From Actinomadura nitritigenes (lineage in GTDB: Bacteria > Actinomycetota > Actinomycetes > Streptosporangiales > Streptosporangiaceae): a stretch of 64,000 bases of DNA. Below are positions 42,671 through 50,992 of the stretch, piece by piece. Location: the NCBI RefSeq assembly GCF_017573545.1, contig NZ_JAGEOK010000014.1:124001-188000 (forward strand), read 5' to 3'. Position 1 is the stretch's first letter, and each line of letters begins with the position of its first letter. Below the pieces are notes generated by a model that ran no database searches, was not told the DNA's origin, and was given only the letters and a program-made list of their open reading frames with translations. Position numbers and translations under genes: made by a program.

Positions 42671-43894
42671 GTGACGCAGACAACGGGGACGACGGCACCG
42701 GACGCGCACGAGCACCGGGTGACCAGCGAGGTCGGGCGGCTGCGGACGGTCCTGCTGCACCGTCCGGGCGCGGAGCTGAAGCGGCTGACGCCGCGCAACA
42801 GCGACAAGCTGCTGTTCGACGCGATCCCGTGGGCGGGCCGCGCGCAGGAGGAGCACGACGCGTTCGCGGAGGCGCTGCGGGAGCGCGGCGTCGAGGTGCT
42901 GTACGTCACCGAGCTGCTGCAGGACGCGCTGGAGTACGGGGCGGCGCGGGAGCAGGCGATCGCGGACGCGATCGTCGACCTGCGGCTCGGCGACCAGCTG
43001 CGCCGCGTCGTGGAGGGGTACCTGCGCGACCTCGACCCGGAGGACCTGTCGCAGACGCTGGTCGCGGGGCTGGCGCACGAGGAGCTGAAGGCCGGGCACG
43101 GCCTGGTGTACCGGCTGATGGACCGGCTCGACTTCATCGTGGACCCGCTGCCGGGCCTGCTGTTCACCCGCGACAACAGCGCGTGGATCGGCGACCGGGT
43201 GGCGGTGACGAGCCTGGCGATGGAGGCGCGGCGCCGGGAGGCGCAGCTCACCGGGCTGATCTACGCGCACCACCCGCGGTTCGCGGGGGTGGAGCCGGTG
43301 TACTCGCCGGCGCTGGAGCACCTGGAGGGCGGCGACGTCCTGCTGCTGTGCCCGGGGGTGATCGCGGTCGGGACGGGCGAGCGGACGACCCCGGCGGGCG
43401 TGGAGCGGCTGGCCCGGCAGGTGATCGGGGCGGGGCTGGCGCACACGGTGCTGGCGGTGCCGATCGCGCAGGAGCGCGCGACCATGCACCTGGACACGGT
43501 GTGCACCATGGTCGACGTCGACACCGTGGTCATGTACCCGCCGGTCGCGCACTCGCTGACCGCGTACACGGTGACGCTGCACGACGGCGACCTGCGGGTG
43601 GCGGAGCCGCGCCCGTTCCTGGAGGCGGCGGCGGACGCGATGGGCCTGGACCGGCTGAAGGTGATCGACACCGGTCTCGACCCGGTGACCGCCGAGCGGG
43701 AGCAGTGGGACGACGGCAACAACACGCTCGCGGTCGCGCCCCGGCTGTGCGTGGCGTACGAGCGCAACATCGAGACGAACGCGCAGCTGGAGGCGTCGGG
43801 GATCGAGGTCATCCGGATCAGCGGCAGCGAGCTCGGCACCGGGCGGGGCGGCCCGCGCTGCATGTCCTGCCCGATCCTCCGCGACGCCCCCTGA
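42671..43894 (+). CDS. arcA: Arginine deiminase
   Basis: 407 residues, GTG start. Guanidino-modifying fold with VTSEVGRLRTVLLHRPG, FTRDNSAWIGDRVAV, LEGGDVLLL, MHLDTVCTMVD (His and Asp catalytic residues) and the nucleophile C397 in RGGPRCMSCPI. It converts arginine to citrulline and ammonia. No arcB, arcC or arcD is nearby, so it is either a stand-alone arginine catabolic enzyme or linked to genes outside. No obvious ribosome site; TAGACT about 12 bp upstream could be a -10 giving a leaderless mRNA. Confidence 0.95.
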   Translation: MTQTTGTTAPDAHEHRVTSEVGRLRTVLLHRPGAELKRLTPRNSDKLLFDAIPWAGRAQEEHDAFAEALRERGVEVLYVTELLQDALEYGAAREQAIADAIVDLRLGDQLRRVVEGYLRDLDPEDLSQTLVAGLAHEELKAGHGLVYRLMDRLDFIVDPLPGLLFTRDNSAWIGDRVAVTSLAMEARRREAQLTGLIYAHHPRFAGVEPVYSPALEHLEGGDVLLLCPGVIAVGTGERTTPAGVERLARQVIGAGLAHTVLAVPIAQERATMHLDTVCTMVDVDTVVMYPPVAHSLTAYTVTLHDGDLRVAEPRPFLEAAADAMGLDRLKVIDTGLDPVTAEREQWDDGNNTLAVAPRLCVAYERNIETNAQLEASGIEVIRISGSELGTGRGGPRCMSCPILRDAP

Positions 43895-43912
43895 CGGGGC
43901 CCCGTGACGTCG

Positions 43913-43939
43913 AAAGGCCCCGGCGATGCCGGGGCCTTT
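43913..43939. terminator. Terminator downstream of arcA
   Basis: Perfect 12-bp stem AAAGGCCCCGGC / GCCGGGGCCTTT with a 3-nt loop, 18 bp after the arcA stop; the right arm ends in TTT. It also faces the minus-strand gene ending at 44027. Confidence 0.9.
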
Positions 43940-44026
43940 CCCACGTTGGACGCTCGGGCGGTGTCGACGGGGGCACGACAGCGCCCGAGCTTGTTGAGGA
44001 CCATACAAGGTGCGGCAGTGGTCCTT

Positions 44027-44572
44027 CTAGGCGGGGTATGCCCTACTTGGGGCCACCTCATTCCTCGTTCCGTTGTAGAAGCCTTCATTCGGTTCGTCCA
44101 TGAGGTCCGGAAAGTCGGCGAGATCGGGCACGACGGTGTCGGAGTGCGCGGGCGAGACCGCGCCCTCGCCGCCGTTCGAGCGCGGCGTGCGCAGCACGGC
44201 CCACACGGTGGTGGCGCCGTCCTCGTGCCGGACGCCCCAGCCCTCCGACAGGGCCTCGACGATGCCGAGCCCGCGGCCGCCGAGCGAGGACAGCGTGCCC
44301 GGGCCGCGGCGCGGCTCGGTCATCGCGCCCCCGTCGCTGACCTCGAGCTCCAGGACGTCGCCGCGGCGCAGCCAGCAGACCCGGACCTGCCCGGAGGGCA
44401 GCGGCCTGGCATGCCTCAGGGCGTTGCTGATCAGCTCGCTGACGATGACGCTGGCATCGTCGACGACCGACTCGAAGACCCCCGAGGCGACCAGCTCGGA
44501 GCTGAGGCGCTTGCGGGCGACCGCGACGCTGGACGGCGCGTGCGGCAGCAGTACGACGCTCGACGCCCTCAC
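44027..44572 (-). CDS. RsbW-like ATP-binding anti-sigma/regulatory protein
   Basis: 181 residues from the GTG at 44572. GHKL ATPase with ASVIVSELISNALRHA (N box), LEVSDGGAM (G1) and LGGRGLGIVEALSEGWGV (G2), plus a ~40-residue acidic tail. Streptomyces-type actinobacteria carry many such single-domain kinases acting with STAS or XRE/DUF397 partners; no partner is adjacent. The start is unclear because the SD-like GGGGAG is too close; a TTG at 44686 is an alternative. Confidence 0.82.
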   Translation of the reverse strand: MRASSVVLLPHAPSSVAVARKRLSSELVASGVFESVVDDASVIVSELISNALRHARPLPSGQVRVCWLRRGDVLELEVSDGGAMTEPRRGPGTLSSLGGRGLGIVEALSEGWGVRHEDGATTVWAVLRTPRSNGGEGAVSPAHSDTVVPDLADFPDLMDEPNEGFYNGTRNEVAPSRAYPA

Positions 44573-44970
44573 CTCCCCGTGGTTCCGCTGTCTCGGACCA
44601 GCCCCGTCGCCGCTCTTCCAGTACGACCGAAATGCCCTGATGGCCTGGACCGGAAACCTGAGCGATTCAGTTTGCCACCTGCACAACGAGTCACCGGCCG
44701 TTCGGTCACGGTGATCACCCCCGTATGCGGCGTCGGAACCCGGTGCGGGACGGTGATCCCGTCACCAACGGCGACCAACCAAGGATCTATCCAGCCGGAG
44801 GACGGGTTACTCCTCGCGCGCGCGTTTCGTCCGTCACACCCGGTGGCCACCGCACTTTCCCGCACGGAGCAACAGTGCCACCGGCCAAGATCGCTCAAAC
44901 CGCGGGCCACACCGGACTCACCCGGCCGCAGCCGGAGCGCTGTCCTCACGGTAAGTGACCGACCGGGCGG
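44573..44970. other. Gene-free stretch between kinase gene and RsbW-like gene
   Basis: About 400 bp with lower third-position GC bias than the genes around it and several short dyads (for example GGTGATCCCGTCACC near 44751). I see no credible gene; it probably holds the RsbW-like gene's promoter and the end of the kinase transcript. Confidence 0.5.
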
Positions 44971-46854
44971 TCATTCGGCCGGCAGGACCAGCCGCATGCA
45001 GGTGCCCGGCCCGCCGCCCGTGCGGGGATGCGCGGAGATCGCCCCGCCCTGCGCCTCGGTCAGCCGCTTCACGATGTAGAGCCCGAGCCCGATGCCGCCG
45101 AACCGGCGCCGGTCCCCCGCCTCGCCCTGCACGAACCGCTCGAAGATCCGCTCGTGGTCGCCCGGCCGGATGCCGATCCCCTCGTCCTCGACCGCCACCG
45201 CGATCCCCGCCGGGCTCGCCTTCGCGCGGACCCGGACCGTCCCGCCGTCCGGGCTGTACTTGAACGCGTTCTCCAGCAGCTGCCCGAGCACGATGTCGGT
45301 CGCCATCGCGTCGCCCCGGCAGCGCGGCAGGTCCGGCTCGATCTCCAGCTCCACCCGGTGCAGCGGCGACAGCGACCGGAACCCCGCGACGACGCCCTCC
45401 AGCACCCGGGCCAGGTCGAACGGCTCCACCGTCACGGCCAGCTCGTCGGCGCCCGCGCGGGAGCCGAGCAGCAGGTGCTCCACCAGCCGGGCGAGCGACT
45501 GGGCGCGCTCGGCGATCGTCGCGACGGCGGCGCGGCGGTCGATGTCGGACAGCTCGTCCCACCGGTTGACCAGCGTCGACGCGAAGCCCTGCACGACCGT
45601 GATCGGGGTGCGCAGCTCGTGGCTGGTGGTGGCGAGGAACAGGTCCTTCGCCTCCTCCAGGGCCTTGGCCTCCGTCACGTCGCGGAAGTCGACGACCAGC
45701 TCGCCGGTCTCCTCGATCTCCGCGGCCAGCACGTTCAGCCAGACCCCGGACTCCAGCGGGAACGTCAGCATCTCGCCGAGCGCGGGCATGTCGAACGGCA
45801 GCGGCCGGCCGATCGCGTCCTCCGGCGGGACGCCGGTGAGGGCGTGCGCGGCCGGGTTCCACTGCCGGACGACGAGGTCGTGGTCCAGCACCGCGATGCC
45901 GTCCGCGCTGGAGTCGATCACCGCGCGCTCGTGCGCCCGCTGCCGGACGACCTCCGCGTACGCGACGGCGTTGCCGACCGCCACGCCGGCGTGCCCGGCG
46001 AGCAGCTCCAGCAGCTCCAGCTCGGTGTGCCCGATCTTGCGCCCGGAGAACAGCGCGTACAGCGCCCCGTACGGGCGGTTCTGCAGGTAGGACAGGCCGA
46101 GCGCGACGGTGTGCAGGCCGGGCAGCTCGGACCAGATCAGGTCGCCGAGCCGCTGCTCGCCGGTCGCGAGCTTGACCGTCTTGCCGGACCGCAGCAGCTC
46201 CCCGACCAGGCTCGGGCGCAGCTCGGCGGTCGTCCCGCGCATGTGCTCCGGCAGCCCCGACGTGCTGACCAGCCGCAGCCGCTGCCCCTCGATCCGGACG
46301 AACCCGCCCGCGTCCGCGCCCGTCAGCTCGATCAGCGCGGTCGTGATCCGGTCGAGCACGACGGCGAGGTCCAGCTCGGCGTTCAGGTCGGCGACGATGT
46401 CGTTGAGCCGCCGGACGAGCCGGGCCCGCTCCGTCATGTGGTGCTGGACGATCTCGTCGTCCTCCGCCGGGTGGTACACCCCGACCCAGCCGAGCGGGGT
46501 CCCGGCCGGGTCCTTCAGCAGGCTCGTGTCGATCCGCACGTCGATCAGCCGGCCGTCCCGGTGGAACCGGCGGGTCGCGATCGAGATCTGCCCGCCCTCC
46601 TTCTCGGACTCGCCCTCGCCGGCGCGCCGGGTGAGCAGCCGCTCCTGGACGGCGTTGTGCTCGGCCTTCAGCTCGTCCGGGACGATCGGCGGGACGCGCC
46701 CGACCATCTCCTCGGCGCTCCAGCCGAACATCCGCTCGGCGGCCGGGTTCCACACGGTGACGCGGTGCTTCTGGTCGACGGCCACGATCGCGTCGGCGGC
46801 GCTCTCGATGACGGCGCGCGCTATCGGGTCGTGGACGTGCTGCACGTCCTTCAT
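44971..46854 (-). CDS. PAS-GAF-PAS sensor histidine kinase (soluble)
   Basis: 627 residues from the ATG at 46854. First PAS about 8-115 (VIESAADAIVAVDQKHRVTVWN), GAF about 140-300 (LNAELDLAVVLDRITTALIEL), second PAS about 310-420, HisKA with TTSHELRTPI (H near 412), HATPase with GQLLENAFKYS, DEGIGIRPGD and GGIGLGLYIVKRL. No transmembrane helix, so it senses internal signals. An in-frame ATG at 46971 would add 39 residues with poorer codon bias. No response regulator is adjacent, so it is an orphan kinase. It lies 176 bp downstream of cytX. Confidence 0.88.
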   Translation of the reverse strand: MKDVQHVHDPIARAVIESAADAIVAVDQKHRVTVWNPAAERMFGWSAEEMVGRVPPIVPDELKAEHNAVQERLLTRRAGEGESEKEGGQISIATRRFHRDGRLIDVRIDTSLLKDPAGTPLGWVGVYHPAEDDEIVQHHMTERARLVRRLNDIVADLNAELDLAVVLDRITTALIELTGADAGGFVRIEGQRLRLVSTSGLPEHMRGTTAELRPSLVGELLRSGKTVKLATGEQRLGDLIWSELPGLHTVALGLSYLQNRPYGALYALFSGRKIGHTELELLELLAGHAGVAVGNAVAYAEVVRQRAHERAVIDSSADGIAVLDHDLVVRQWNPAAHALTGVPPEDAIGRPLPFDMPALGEMLTFPLESGVWLNVLAAEIEETGELVVDFRDVTEAKALEEAKDLFLATTSHELRTPITVVQGFASTLVNRWDELSDIDRRAAVATIAERAQSLARLVEHLLLGSRAGADELAVTVEPFDLARVLEGVVAGFRSLSPLHRVELEIEPDLPRCRGDAMATDIVLGQLLENAFKYSPDGGTVRVRAKASPAGIAVAVEDEGIGIRPGDHERIFERFVQGEAGDRRRFGGIGLGLYIVKRLTEAQGGAISAHPRTGGGPGTCMRLVLPAE

Positions 46855-47030
46855 CGTGCCACCGGAGCCCGGTGCGGCGCCGGGCAACCGGCGCCGAAAA
46901 GTTCCCACCAGGCGGCCCCCGCTCAGGGAGGAACGCCACTTCAGCGACCCGGGGACCTCGGGATCGGCCATCTCCGTCGTGCCTTTCGGGCGGGGCGCCG
47001 CGCATCCGCCGGCGCGCGGCTGCGGCAACC

Positions 47031-48401
47031 CTACCGTCGGGTAATACCGGGGCGGCGGGCGGCGCCCGCCCAGCCGATCAGCAGCGTCGCGGCCCCCGCG
47101 ACGAGGAAGGAGAGCAGCGACGCGCTCATCCAGCTCTCCGGGGTGAAGTGCAGCGCGTCCCGCACGTGCTGCCACAGGTCCGTCCACCAGCCGATCGTCC
47201 CGGGGTTGATCAGCTGGTAGGCGACGATGCCGACCGCCCAGGCCGCGATCATGGCCCACCGGGACGGCGCGGTGCGGCTCGCGTCCCAGCCGCCGGCGCG
47301 GCCCCGTCCCAGGAAGAAGTCCGCCGCGAGCACGCCCAGCATCGGGACGAACACCGACCCGATCAGCGACAGGAAGCCCGCGTAGTCGTTGATGTCCAGC
47401 ACCAGCGCGAGCACGGTGATCCCCGCGCCGAGCGCGACCGACAGGACGCGGCGGTCGGCGCGCGGCACCAGGTTCTGGATCGACACGGCGGTGGAGTACA
47501 CGTTCGCGAACGACTGGTCGGCCTCCCGCAGCACGAACACCGCGAAGAACACCGCGCCCAGCGCGACGTGCAGGAACGGGTCGAACACCTTGGCCGTGTC
47601 GCCGCCCACGAGCGCCAGGGCCAGCAGCCCCAGCACGTACGCGACGATCTGGGTGACCGAGTACCCGACCGACGCCGCGCCGAAGGCGCCGCGCGCGCTC
47701 TTCGCGTGCCGCGTGTAGTCGGCGGCGACCGGCACCCACGAGATCGACACCGCCAGCGCCGCGTCCGCGCCGATCCAGAACCCGTGCCACGACCCGTGGT
47801 TCAGGTCCGGCAGCGGCTGCCGGACGAGCTGCACGTAGAAGTAGACCAGCGCGACGATCACCGCGACCGTCACGTACCGGCGCAGCAGCCGCACCGACCC
47901 GAGCGGCCAGATCGTCAGCACCGTCGTGAGGACACCGGCCGCGACCACGTAGCCCCAGCGCGGCACCCCGTCCCACAGCTCGCGCGCCGCGTCCGCGATC
48001 ACGATCAGCTCGAACGTGCCCCAGCCGATCAGCTGCGCGATGTTCAGCACCGTCGGCACGTACGACAGCCGCGCGCCGAACAGCCCGCGCAGCAGCACCA
48101 TCGCCGGCTGGCCCGTCCGGGCGCCCGGCGCGGCGGCGAGGCCGAGCATCAGCCCGCCCAGCACGGTGCCGACGATCATCGCGACGATGCCCGCCGCGAT
48201 CGCCAGCGTCGGCGTCCCGGCGGCATCGGGCGCGAGGACGGTGTAGGCGCCGGAGAAGGCCAGCAGGCTGACCCCGAGGTTCGCCCAGAACGCGCTCTGG
48301 TCCCAGAAGCCGAGCACCTTCGGGGCCGGCTCGTCGAGCGTGTACGGGACCTCGGCCCGCGGGCTCTCGTGCGCGAGGGTCTTCTCGACGTCGGACGTCA
48401 C
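47031..48401 (-). CDS. cytX: NCS1-family permease, probable hydroxymethylpyrimidine transporter CytX
   Basis: 456 residues, 12 predicted helices, GTG start. N-terminal PKVLGFWDQSAFWANLGVSLL and later WVPVAADYTRHAKS match the purine-cytosine permease (NCS1) family. The leader carries a TPP riboswitch, which in other bacteria marks CytX, the importer of the thiamine pyrimidine precursor HMP. Substrate assignment therefore rests on regulation plus family. tenA, another thiamine-salvage gene, lies 6 kb away in this window. Confidence 0.88.
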   Translation of the reverse strand: MTSDVEKTLAHESPRAEVPYTLDEPAPKVLGFWDQSAFWANLGVSLLAFSGAYTVLAPDAAGTPTLAIAAGIVAMIVGTVLGGLMLGLAAAPGARTGQPAMVLLRGLFGARLSYVPTVLNIAQLIGWGTFELIVIADAARELWDGVPRWGYVVAAGVLTTVLTIWPLGSVRLLRRYVTVAVIVALVYFYVQLVRQPLPDLNHGSWHGFWIGADAALAVSISWVPVAADYTRHAKSARGAFGAASVGYSVTQIVAYVLGLLALALVGGDTAKVFDPFLHVALGAVFFAVFVLREADQSFANVYSTAVSIQNLVPRADRRVLSVALGAGITVLALVLDINDYAGFLSLIGSVFVPMLGVLAADFFLGRGRAGGWDASRTAPSRWAMIAAWAVGIVAYQLINPGTIGWWTDLWQHVRDALHFTPESWMSASLLSFLVAGAATLLIGWAGAARRPGITRR

Positions 48402-48404
48402 GGG

Positions 48405-48505
48405 ACACGCTCCCTACGCCGGCATTACCCGGACAGGTTCATGCGGTCGGCGACGCCAGGAAGGCCGCCCTCTCAGCCCGGCTCATGGCCCGAGCTCCCG
48501 CGGTT
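48405..48505 (-). promoter_or_regulatory. TPP (THI-element) riboswitch
   Basis: On the minus strand the conserved aptamer parts occur in order: GGGCTGAGAGGGCGG, then GACCGCATGAACCTG, then CCGGGTAATGCCGG and CGTAGGGAG. The terminal AGGGAG (about 48417-48412) doubles as the Shine-Dalgarno for the GTG at 48401, so ligand binding would hide the ribosome site. Translational repression by thiamine pyrophosphate is the expected mechanism. Confidence 0.93.
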
Positions 48506-48587
48506 ATCGGTCGGCACCGATCGTACAACCGCCCGCAACCCCGACAAAGGGGGTGATGTCTCCCCGGCCGTGCCGGGGGGCGGCCGG

Positions 48588-48923
48588 TCAGGCCACGTAG
48601 GGCTCGCCGTCCCCGCCGTTCTCCATCGGCCGGCCCGCCTCGGCCCAGCCCTTCATCCCGCCGTCCACGTTCTTCGCCAGCCAGCCCGCCTGGTTCAGCG
48701 CGACCGTCACCTGCGCCGACCGCGCCCCCGACCGGCAGATCACGAAGATCTCGCGGTCCCGCGGGATCTCCCCGGCCCGGTCGCCCAGCTGACCCATCGG
48801 AATGTGGACGGCGTCGGGCGCGTGCCCCGCGTCCCACTCGTTCTGTTCGCGCACGTCGAGCAGGTAGCCGCCCTGCGGAACGTCGGCGGCGACCACCGCC
48901 GGAACCTCGTCCCCGAAAATCAT
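48588..48923 (-). CDS. Rhodanese-like domain protein
   Basis: 111 residues, a single rhodanese domain: YLLDVREQNEWDAGHAPDAVHIPM and the active-site loop CRSGARS with C63, followed by ALNQAGWLAKNVDGGMKGW. Six-residue loop plus Cys fits a sulfurtransferase. Cytosolic, alone, GGGGGTG before the ATG. Divergent from the SSI-like lipoprotein with only 46 bp between them. Confidence 0.92.
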   Translation of the reverse strand: MIFGDEVPAVVAADVPQGGYLLDVREQNEWDAGHAPDAVHIPMGQLGDRAGEIPRDREIFVICRSGARSAQVTVALNQAGWLAKNVDGGMKGWAEAGRPMENGGDGEPYVA

Positions 48924-48969
48924 CACACCCCCATGGAACCGCGCGGAGCCCCGCCGCGTCGAATCATGC

Positions 48970-49431
48970 ATGCGGTATCGGACGCTCATCCTCGCCTCGT
49001 CCGGGCTCGCCATGATCTTCTCACTGGCCGCCTGCGGCGACGAACACGCCAGGACCCTTCCCGCCGAGCGGCCCTCGGGCACCGCCACGGTGCGGCCCTC
49101 GAATTCCCCGGCCGACGACCTCACCATCCAGGTCAAGGCATCGGCCCAGGCTCCTGCCACGACCTACAGGCTGACCTGCGACCCGGCCGGCGGCGACCAC
49201 CCGAAGGCCGCCGACGCCTGCGCCGCCCTCGCCAAGGCCAAGGACCCCTTCGCGCCCGTCCCCAAGGACCGGATGTGCACCGACATCTACGGCGGCCCCG
49301 AGGTCGCCACGGTGAAGGGCACCTGGCAGGGCAGGCCCGTCGACACGACCTTCAAGCGCAACGACGGCTGCCAGCTGCACCGCTGGAGCGAGATCGCCCC
49401 GGTCTTCGGCGCCGTCCCCAAGGTCCGCTGA
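48970..49431 (+). CDS. Lipoprotein with subtilisin-inhibitor-like (SSI) domain
   Basis: 153 residues. N-terminal signal with lipobox SLAAC (Cys at about 22), a ~25-residue Pro/Ser linker, then a ~100-residue domain with four cysteines: YRLTCDPAGGDHP, ADACAALAKAKDPFAPV, DRMCTDIYGGPE, GTWQGRPVDTTFKRNDGC. Spacing matches the two disulfides of Streptomyces subtilisin inhibitor; the reactive loop would lie around the RMCTDIY segment, with Met or Arg near P1. SSIs are usually freely secreted, so a membrane-tethered version is unusual. Confidence 0.82.
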   Translation: MRYRTLILASSGLAMIFSLAACGDEHARTLPAERPSGTATVRPSNSPADDLTIQVKASAQAPATTYRLTCDPAGGDHPKAADACAALAKAKDPFAPVPKDRMCTDIYGGPEVATVKGTWQGRPVDTTFKRNDGCQLHRWSEIAPVFGAVPKVR

Positions 49432-49445
49432 CCGCCCGCCGCGGA

Positions 49446-50309
49446 TCATTTGAGCAGGCGGGACAGGCGGCGGTCGGCCAGGGGCTTGCCGCCGGTCTGG
49501 CAGGTGGGGCAGTACTGGAGGGCCGAGTCGGCGAACGACACCTCGCGGATCGTGTCGCCGCACACCGGGCATTTCTCGCCCTTGCGGCCGTGCACGCGGA
49601 GGCCGGTCTTCTTCTCGCCCTTGAGGTCCTGCGCTTCGAGGCCGCGCGAGCGCTCCACCGCGTCGCGCAGGGTCGTGACGATCGCCTCGTGGAGGGTCGC
49701 GACATCGTCGTCGGTGAGCGTCGCGGCGATCTTGAACGGGGACATCTTCGCCACGTGCAGCACCTCGTCGGAGTAGGCGTTGCCGATGCCGGCGATGACG
49801 CTCTGGTCGCGGAGCAGGCCCTTGATCTGCGTGCGCTTGCCCGCGACGATCTCGCGCAGCCGGTCGGCGGTGAACGACCCGTCCAGCGGGTCGGGGCCGA
49901 GGCCCGCCACGCCGGGCACGTCGTCCGGGTCGCGGACGACGTAGACCGCGAGCCCCTTCTTCGTCCCGGCCTCGGTGAGGTCGAAGCCGGAGCCGTCGTC
50001 CAGGTGGACGCGGAGTGCGAGCGGGTTCTTCCCGCCGGGGCGGGCGGGCCTCGTCGGCACCTCGTCGCGCCACCGGAGCCAGCCGGCGCGGGCCAGGTGG
50101 ACGACCAGGTGGATGCCGTCGACGTCCAGGTCGAGGAACTTGCCGTGCCGGGCGGCACCGGTGACGGTGAGCCCGCCCAGCGCGGTGACCGGTGGGTCAT
50201 AGGTCTTCAGCGCGGAGATCGCGAGGACGTCGACGCGCGCGACGGCATGGCCCACGACGCGCTCCCGCAGGAACGCCGCCAGCGCCTCCACCTCGGGCAA
50301 CTCGGGCAT
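49446..50309 (-). CDS. Fpg/Nei-family DNA glycosylase
   Basis: 287 residues. PELPEVEAL at the N-terminus gives catalytic P2 and E3; a basic K near 57 (ARHGKFL), H2TH region DQSVIAGIGNAYSDEVL, and C-terminal zinc finger CPVCGD...YCPTC. It excises oxidised bases and nicks abasic sites. Its motifs do not separate MutM from Nei2, so I leave the symbol blank. GGAGG precedes the ATG. Confidence 0.92.
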   Translation of the reverse strand: MPELPEVEALAAFLRERVVGHAVARVDVLAISALKTYDPPVTALGGLTVTGAARHGKFLDLDVDGIHLVVHLARAGWLRWRDEVPTRPARPGGKNPLALRVHLDDGSGFDLTEAGTKKGLAVYVVRDPDDVPGVAGLGPDPLDGSFTADRLREIVAGKRTQIKGLLRDQSVIAGIGNAYSDEVLHVAKMSPFKIAATLTDDDVATLHEAIVTTLRDAVERSRGLEAQDLKGEKKTGLRVHGRKGEKCPVCGDTIREVSFADSALQYCPTCQTGGKPLADRRLSRLLK

Positions 50310-50637
50310 CGGACCTCCACTCGCCGACCGTGACCCCTCCAAGGTAAACGCTCCGGCAGCCGTGCGGCGGACCTGCGCAAGAGGGCTGCTCCGGGGCGCG
50401 GAACGCGAGAGCATCGACGGGTGCGGCGTCCCGCGCCCGGCGGCGCGCCGTGGTTGCCCACAGGGCTGGGGAAGGTTGTGGAAAACCTTGTGCATGGCGC
50501 GCGGTTCGGCGCGCCGGCGGGGCGATCCGCGGTGAATACCTCCACGAATGTCGACAGATCGCCGCGCCGCGGCCCGCGGGGTCCTCTGGACAGGGTGTGG
50601 ATAACTCCGCGCGGAGGGCTGTGACCCGGATCTCGAA
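50310..50637. other. Gene-free region with DnaA-box-like 9-mers
   Basis: Part of the 428-bp gap before copZ. It holds TTGCCCACA (50454-50462, plus), TTTTCCACA (50485-50477, minus) and an exact TTATCCACA (50604-50596, minus), the last being the classic DnaA box. An AAGGTT/AACCTT hairpin surrounds the second. No gene is credible here. Whether these bind DnaA is unknown. Confidence 0.5.
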
Positions 50638-50638
50638 A

Positions 50639-50654
50639 TAACCCCTAGGGGGTA
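50639..50654. promoter_or_regulatory. CsoR-type copper operator, distal copy
   Basis: TAACCCCTAGGGGGTA, a near-perfect dyad of the TACCCC-TA-GGGGTA type bound by the Cu(I) repressor CsoR. It lies about 60 bp upstream of a second copy and 84 bp before copZ. Confidence 0.75.
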
Positions 50655-50701
50655 CGGGTTGTGCGGGGCGTCGGCGTTATGGCAGCATGAGGCCACGGAG
50701 A

Positions 50702-50716
50702 TACCCCCAGGGGGTA
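50702..50716. promoter_or_regulatory. CsoR-type copper operator, proximal copy
   Basis: TACCCCCAGGGGGTA, a perfect 7-bp-arm dyad ending 21 bp before copZ. Centre-to-centre spacing from the distal site is about 63 bp (six helical turns). No csoR gene is in the window, so the repressor would act in trans. Confidence 0.82.
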
Positions 50717-50737
50717 CATGATGAGGGAGGACGAGAG

Positions 50738-50944
50738 ATGAGCACCGCCACCTACACCGTCACCGGGATGACCTGCGGCCACTGCGTCGCCTCCGTGACC
50801 GAGGAGGTCGAGCAGGTCGCCGGCGTGACCGCCGTCGACGTCGACCTCAAGACCGGCCAGGTGACCGTCACCAGCGAGGCCCCCGTCGACGACGCCCTGA
50901 TCAAGAGCGCCGTCGAGGAGGCGGGATACGCCCTGCAGGCCTGA
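50738..50944 (+). CDS. copZ: Copper chaperone CopZ (HMA domain)
   Basis: 68 residues, a single heavy-metal-associated domain: YTVTGMTCGHCVASVTEEVEQ with C13 and C16, ending AVEEAGYALQA. It would carry Cu(I) in the cytosol and hand it to CopA. First gene of the operon, GGGAGGA before the ATG, and directly behind two CsoR-like dyads. Confidence 0.95.
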   Translation: MSTATYTVTGMTCGHCVASVTEEVEQVAGVTAVDVDLKTGQVTVTSEAPVDDALIKSAVEEAGYALQA

Positions 50945-50992
50945 GGCCTGCCGCCCTGCGAACCAGGGCCGAGACGAGTGGAGTGAAGGACG

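Noticed and set aside
46872..50333. A 1,153-codon plus-strand open frame antisense to the histidine kinase, cytX and other genes
   Set aside because: It is an artefact of GC-rich codon bias: it lies opposite well-supported genes and a TPP riboswitch, and its translation is dominated by R, H, Q and P.
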